Shown piece after piece: positions 5,008 through 5,033 of a stretch of 5,033 nucleotides of DNA; positions within the stretch are counted from its first letter, which is position 1; each line of letters opens with the position of its first letter. Location of the stretch: positions 1-5,033 of the forward strand of contig DBWC01000099.1 of NCBI GenBank assembly GCA_002308615.1, read 5' to 3'. The position numbers and the translations under genes were made by a program. The notes below the pieces were generated by a model that did not search any database, was not told the origin of the DNA, and worked only from the letters and a program-made list of their open reading frames with translations. The stretch is from Clostridiales bacterium UBA1248 (GTDB lineage: Bacteria > Bacillota > Clostridia > Oscillospirales > CAG-272).

Positions 5008-5033
5008 CTGCTTCGAATCTCTCCTATTTACTT
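5008..5033 (+). repeat. Direct repeat, copy 2 (26 bp, cut by window end)
   Basis: It is identical to 4707-4732 and runs to the last base given, so the true repeat is probably longer. If it continues as copy 1 does, a second terminator palindrome would begin within a few bases of the window edge. The repeat unit would then be 301 bases, either tandem or bounded by two copies. Confidence 0.9.

Larger units (their letters stand above)
4696..5033. other. Non-coding, hairpin-rich repeat region downstream of the transporter operon
   Basis: These 338 bases contain no credible gene. They hold, in order, a tRNA-3'-end-like palindrome enclosing a strong terminator (4714-4792), a small ACCGC-TT-GCGGT hairpin (4847-4858), a long-loop inverted repeat (4862-4908), a nested stem-loop (4926-4958), a second terminator-like hairpin (4978-5000), and an exact 26-base return of the region's beginning (5008-5033). 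A weak CAGATT/AATCTG pair (4819-4824 and 4841-4846) is also present. The density of symmetry is far higher than in the other intergenic region and suggests a dispersed or tandem repetitive element. Confidence 0.7.

Noticed and set aside
4707..5033. CRISPR array
   Set aside because: Only two repeat copies with a 275-base interval are seen, far larger than a spacer, and there are no cas genes.

Overview
The window looks like a chromosomal segment from a Gram-positive anaerobe of class Clostridia, probably a gut-type member of Oscillospirales, Christensenellales or a relative. This rests on the lipoprotein signal of the binding protein, purine-rich ribosome binding sites, frequent use of the ATA isoleucine codon, moderate GC in genes beside very AT-rich promoter DNA, and resemblance of all four proteins to clostridial families. 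No rRNA, complete tRNA or other taxonomic marker is present, so the placement is inference.

Layout. (1) Positions 54-1967, minus strand: a 637-residue protein of the uncharacterised family annotated as hypothetical glycoside hydrolase / beta-galactosidase trimerisation-like. A GC-rich stem-loop follows its stop codon. (2) Positions 1968-2293: a 326-bp divergent promoter region with one near-consensus sigma-A promoter facing each way. The rightward promoter is a perfect TTGACA-N17-TATAAT. ATGCA/TGCAT half-sites and AT palindromes around it look like operators. (3) Positions 2294-4695, plus strand: a compact three-gene operon for a polar amino acid ABC importer, made of a substrate-binding lipoprotein, a membrane permease and an ATPase; the last two genes overlap by 11 bp. 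The ATPase carries about 60 extra residues between Walker A and the Q-loop. (4) Positions 4696-5033: a non-coding region full of hairpins. It holds a strong terminator nested in longer inverted arms that match the 3' end of a serine-type tRNA, several more stem-loops, a second terminator-like hairpin, and a 26-bp exact copy of the region's start at the very end of the window (period 301 bp).

How it works together. The three plus-strand genes should form one transport complex. The lipoprotein captures an amino acid outside the membrane, the permease (probably a homodimer) forms the channel, and the ATPase dimer drives uptake. The ligand is not fixed by the sequence. The glycoside hydrolase-like gene is divergently transcribed and shares only the intergenic region; a functional link is not demonstrated.

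Most worth following up: the tRNA-derived repeat region at the right end, the insertion in the ATPase, and the repeated ATGCA motifs at the transporter promoter. None amounts to a clear new system. The coding part is mostly ordinary transporter biology.
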